This document shows, in pieces, positions 63,601 to 64,000 of a stretch of DNA of 64,000 nucleotides (the first letter of the stretch is position 1; each line of letters begins with the position of its first letter). The notes under the pieces were generated by a model that saw nothing but the letters and a program-made list of their open reading frames with translations, searched no databases and had not been told where the DNA came from. A program made the translations under genes and the position numbers. The DNA is taken from assembly GCA_029582155.1 (NCBI GenBank), contig CM055899.1:71601719-71665718 (forward strand), written 5' to 3'. This DNA comes from Panopea generosa. Its lineage: Eukaryota > Mollusca > Bivalvia > Adapedonta > Hiatellidae.

Positions 63601-64000
63601 TATAATCTGCCACGCTCAAGGCAGACATTATCACTATATTACTTTACTATAATCTGCCAGGCCCTAGGCAGACATTATCACTATATTACTAAAATAAATT
63701 TACTGTTATCTGCTAGGTTCAAGGTAGATATAATCATTTTATTACTTTACTATTATCTGCAAGGCTCAAGGCAGACATTATAACTATATTTCTTAACTGT
63801 TATCAGCCTGGCTAAAGGCAGACATTATCACTATATTACTTTACTATTATCTGCCATGCTCAAGGTAGACATTTTCAATATATTACTTTACTAAATCTCT
63901 TTATTACTTTACTATCATCTGCAAGGCTCAAAGCAGACATTATCACAATATTACTTGACTATTATATGCCAGGTTTAAGGCAGACATTTATCTCTGTTAC

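Larger units (their letters stand above)
35250..64000 (+). repeat. 47-bp satellite, main plus-oriented block, about 610 units, runs off the window end
   Basis: Tandem monomers of about 47 bp are continuous to the last base. Consensus pieces are ATTATCTGCCAGG-T/C-TCAAGG, CAGACATTATCACTATATTA and CTTTACT or CTTAACT. The AGGTTC/CTTTACT form dominates on the left and AGGCTC/CTTAACT on the right. Recurrent variant units include TCTGCGAGGCTCAAAGCAGA, TCTGACATGCTCAATGTAGA, ATCAGCCTGGCTAAAGGCAG and a shortened unit giving TTTACTAAATCTCTATATTA. All frames of 60-144 codons in the block are periodic repeat translations (LPGSRQTLSLYYFTIICQVQ type) and are not genes. Confidence 0.98.

Noticed and set aside
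35250-64000. CRISPR-like look: regular repeats with an internal palindrome
   Set aside because: There are no unique spacers. The whole 47-bp unit repeats and varies gradually, cas genes are absent, and the DNA is animal nuclear DNA with spliced exons.
21671-64000. Hammerhead-ribozyme satellite, as known in bivalve Pearl/Nessie-type repeats
   Set aside because: The conserved CTGATGA and GAAA core pair is not present in the monomer consensus in either orientation.
21671-64000. Centromeric satellite with CENP-B box or telomeric repeat
   Set aside because: No CENP-B-box-like motif and no TTAGGG runs were seen. Centromere identity cannot be judged from sequence alone.

Overview
The window looks like nuclear DNA of a marine mollusc, most probably a bivalve. 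It is AT-rich and intron-rich, crowded with short decayed transposons, and carries repeat types typical of lophotrochozoan genomes: a tRNA-derived SINE with a conserved body, a Mutator-type transposase of the kind common in molluscs and cnidarians, and GACGAC-bearing dispersed repeats. I cannot name a species. There are no bacterial-style genes.

Region 1-15.5 kb is the 5' end of one real host gene, read on the minus strand: an ERK-type MAP kinase (MAPK1/MAPK3 orthologue). Coding exon 1 is at 15339-15454 and coding exon 2 at 8228-8354. Both have clean GT/AG splice sites and join in frame. Intron 1 is about 7 kb and holds a 38-bp minisatellite, a diverged direct duplication and an intact-looking 1.35-kb DNA transposon with 15-bp terminal inverted repeats (TIRs) and a 6-bp target duplication. 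The first 8.2 kb is probably intron 2 and ends in a 34-bp minisatellite. Just upstream of the start codon are a palindromic E-box and a CRE-like site.

Region 15.5-35.2 kb is repeat-dense intergenic DNA. It holds a broken non-LTR reverse transcriptase (16.3-17.5 kb), a 3-kb fold-back element with arms of about 450 bp (17.76-20.73 kb), a 50-bp minisatellite, two relatives of a Tc1/mariner-like element, a SINE, a decayed Mutator-like transposase (30.0-32.0 kb) and a 1-kb molluscan dispersed repeat.

The rest is satellite. A 46-47 bp monomer family, whose core is a perfect 6-bp stem with an 8-base loop, forms three blocks: a short plus-oriented run (21.33-21.56 kb), an inverted block of about 72 units (21.67-25.00 kb) and a plus-oriented block of about 610 units from 35.25 kb to the window end. 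The two large blocks face each other across about 10 kb. The big block contains near-identical higher-order duplications of 1502, about 3237 and about 2.2 kb, and older spacings near 3.24 kb further right. Together the blocks make up about half of the window.
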